DNA of 7,259 nt from Desulfotignum sp. (GTDB taxonomy: Bacteria; Desulfobacterota; Desulfobacteria; Desulfobacterales; Desulfobacteraceae), in contig JAABSS010000016.1 in assembly GCA_011390235.1 (NCBI GenBank), forward strand, positions 1-7,259, given 5' to 3'. Positions 7,185 to 7,259 of this stretch are shown one piece after another. Below the pieces are notes generated by a model, which saw nothing but the letters and a program-made list of their open reading frames with translations, made no database searches and had not been told where the DNA came from. The stretch's first letter is position 1, and each line of letters begins with the position of its first letter. Both the position numbers and the translations under genes were made by a program.

Positions 7185-7239
7185 CTACAGCGCTTTTACC
7201 AATTGTTTCATATCTCTGACAGCCTGGTCCATTCCCACG
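7185..7239 (-). CDS. C-terminal fragment of a convergent gene of unknown function
   Basis: On the minus strand the frame is open from the right edge to TAG (7187-7185). The part that appears genomic encodes VGMDQAVRDMKQLVKAL before the stop, a short amphipathic, probably helical end. The frame continues formally to 7259, but those codons fall in adapter-like sequence and should not be trusted. Seventeen residues are too few to name a family. The direction is opposite to all other genes, which fits with the terminator-like palindrome between them. It could also be a chance open frame. Confidence 0.4.
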
Positions 7240-7259
7240 AGATCGGAAGAGAACACGTC
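7240..7259. other. Probable Illumina TruSeq adapter remnant at contig end
   Basis: The last 20 bases match the start of the TruSeq read-1 adapter (AGATCGGAAGAGC...) at 19 of 20 positions. The single difference is A for C at 7252. The match begins at adapter base 1 and runs exactly to the window end, as expected of untrimmed read-through carried into an assembly. A natural sequence matching this well by chance is very unlikely. These bases should not be treated as genomic. Confidence 0.88.

Overview
The window looks like the end of a contig from a moderately GC-rich Desulfobacterota bacterium. Family Desulfobacteraceae (Desulfotignum/Desulfobacter-like) is my best guess from protein style and gene content. 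That placement is inference; the window has no rRNA or other marker that would fix it.

Positions 1-4166 form one tightly packed forward gene block. It starts with the 3' end of a PerM/AI-2E-type membrane transporter gene. Three bases later comes uvrB, the helicase-like damage-loading subunit of nucleotide excision repair, and a 4-nt overlap leads into uvrC, the dual-incision nuclease. UvrB and UvrC act one after the other: UvrB is loaded at a lesion by UvrA, which is not in the window, and UvrC then cuts on both sides. UvrC keeps both nuclease active sites and the four spaced cysteines of its Fe-S cluster. UvrB keeps its ATPase motifs but has an unusual motif VI.

Positions 4167-4280 are a short intergenic region with a weak terminator candidate and a probable promoter overlapped by an inverted repeat. 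A second forward unit follows: a five-repeat S1-domain RNA-binding protein (4281-5738), a stand-alone CheY-like receiver protein (5771-6193) and a Cof-type HAD phosphatase (6190-7050). The last two overlap by ATGA. The receiver gene ends in an A9 slippery run from which a -1 slip would read without a stop into the phosphatase.

Positions 7051-7259 hold a heptad-repeat array that is also an imperfect palindrome followed by T6 (a likely terminator), then the 3' end of a convergent gene on the minus strand. The last 20 bases match the Illumina TruSeq adapter at 19 of 20 positions, so the end of the window is probably not genomic.

Most of the window is ordinary housekeeping content. I see no CRISPR array, insertion sequence, phage gene, tRNA or rRNA, and no convincing new multi-gene system. 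The points most worth a second look are the adapter-like terminus, the receiver/phosphatase slippery junction, the heptad palindrome, and the divergent motif VI of UvrB.
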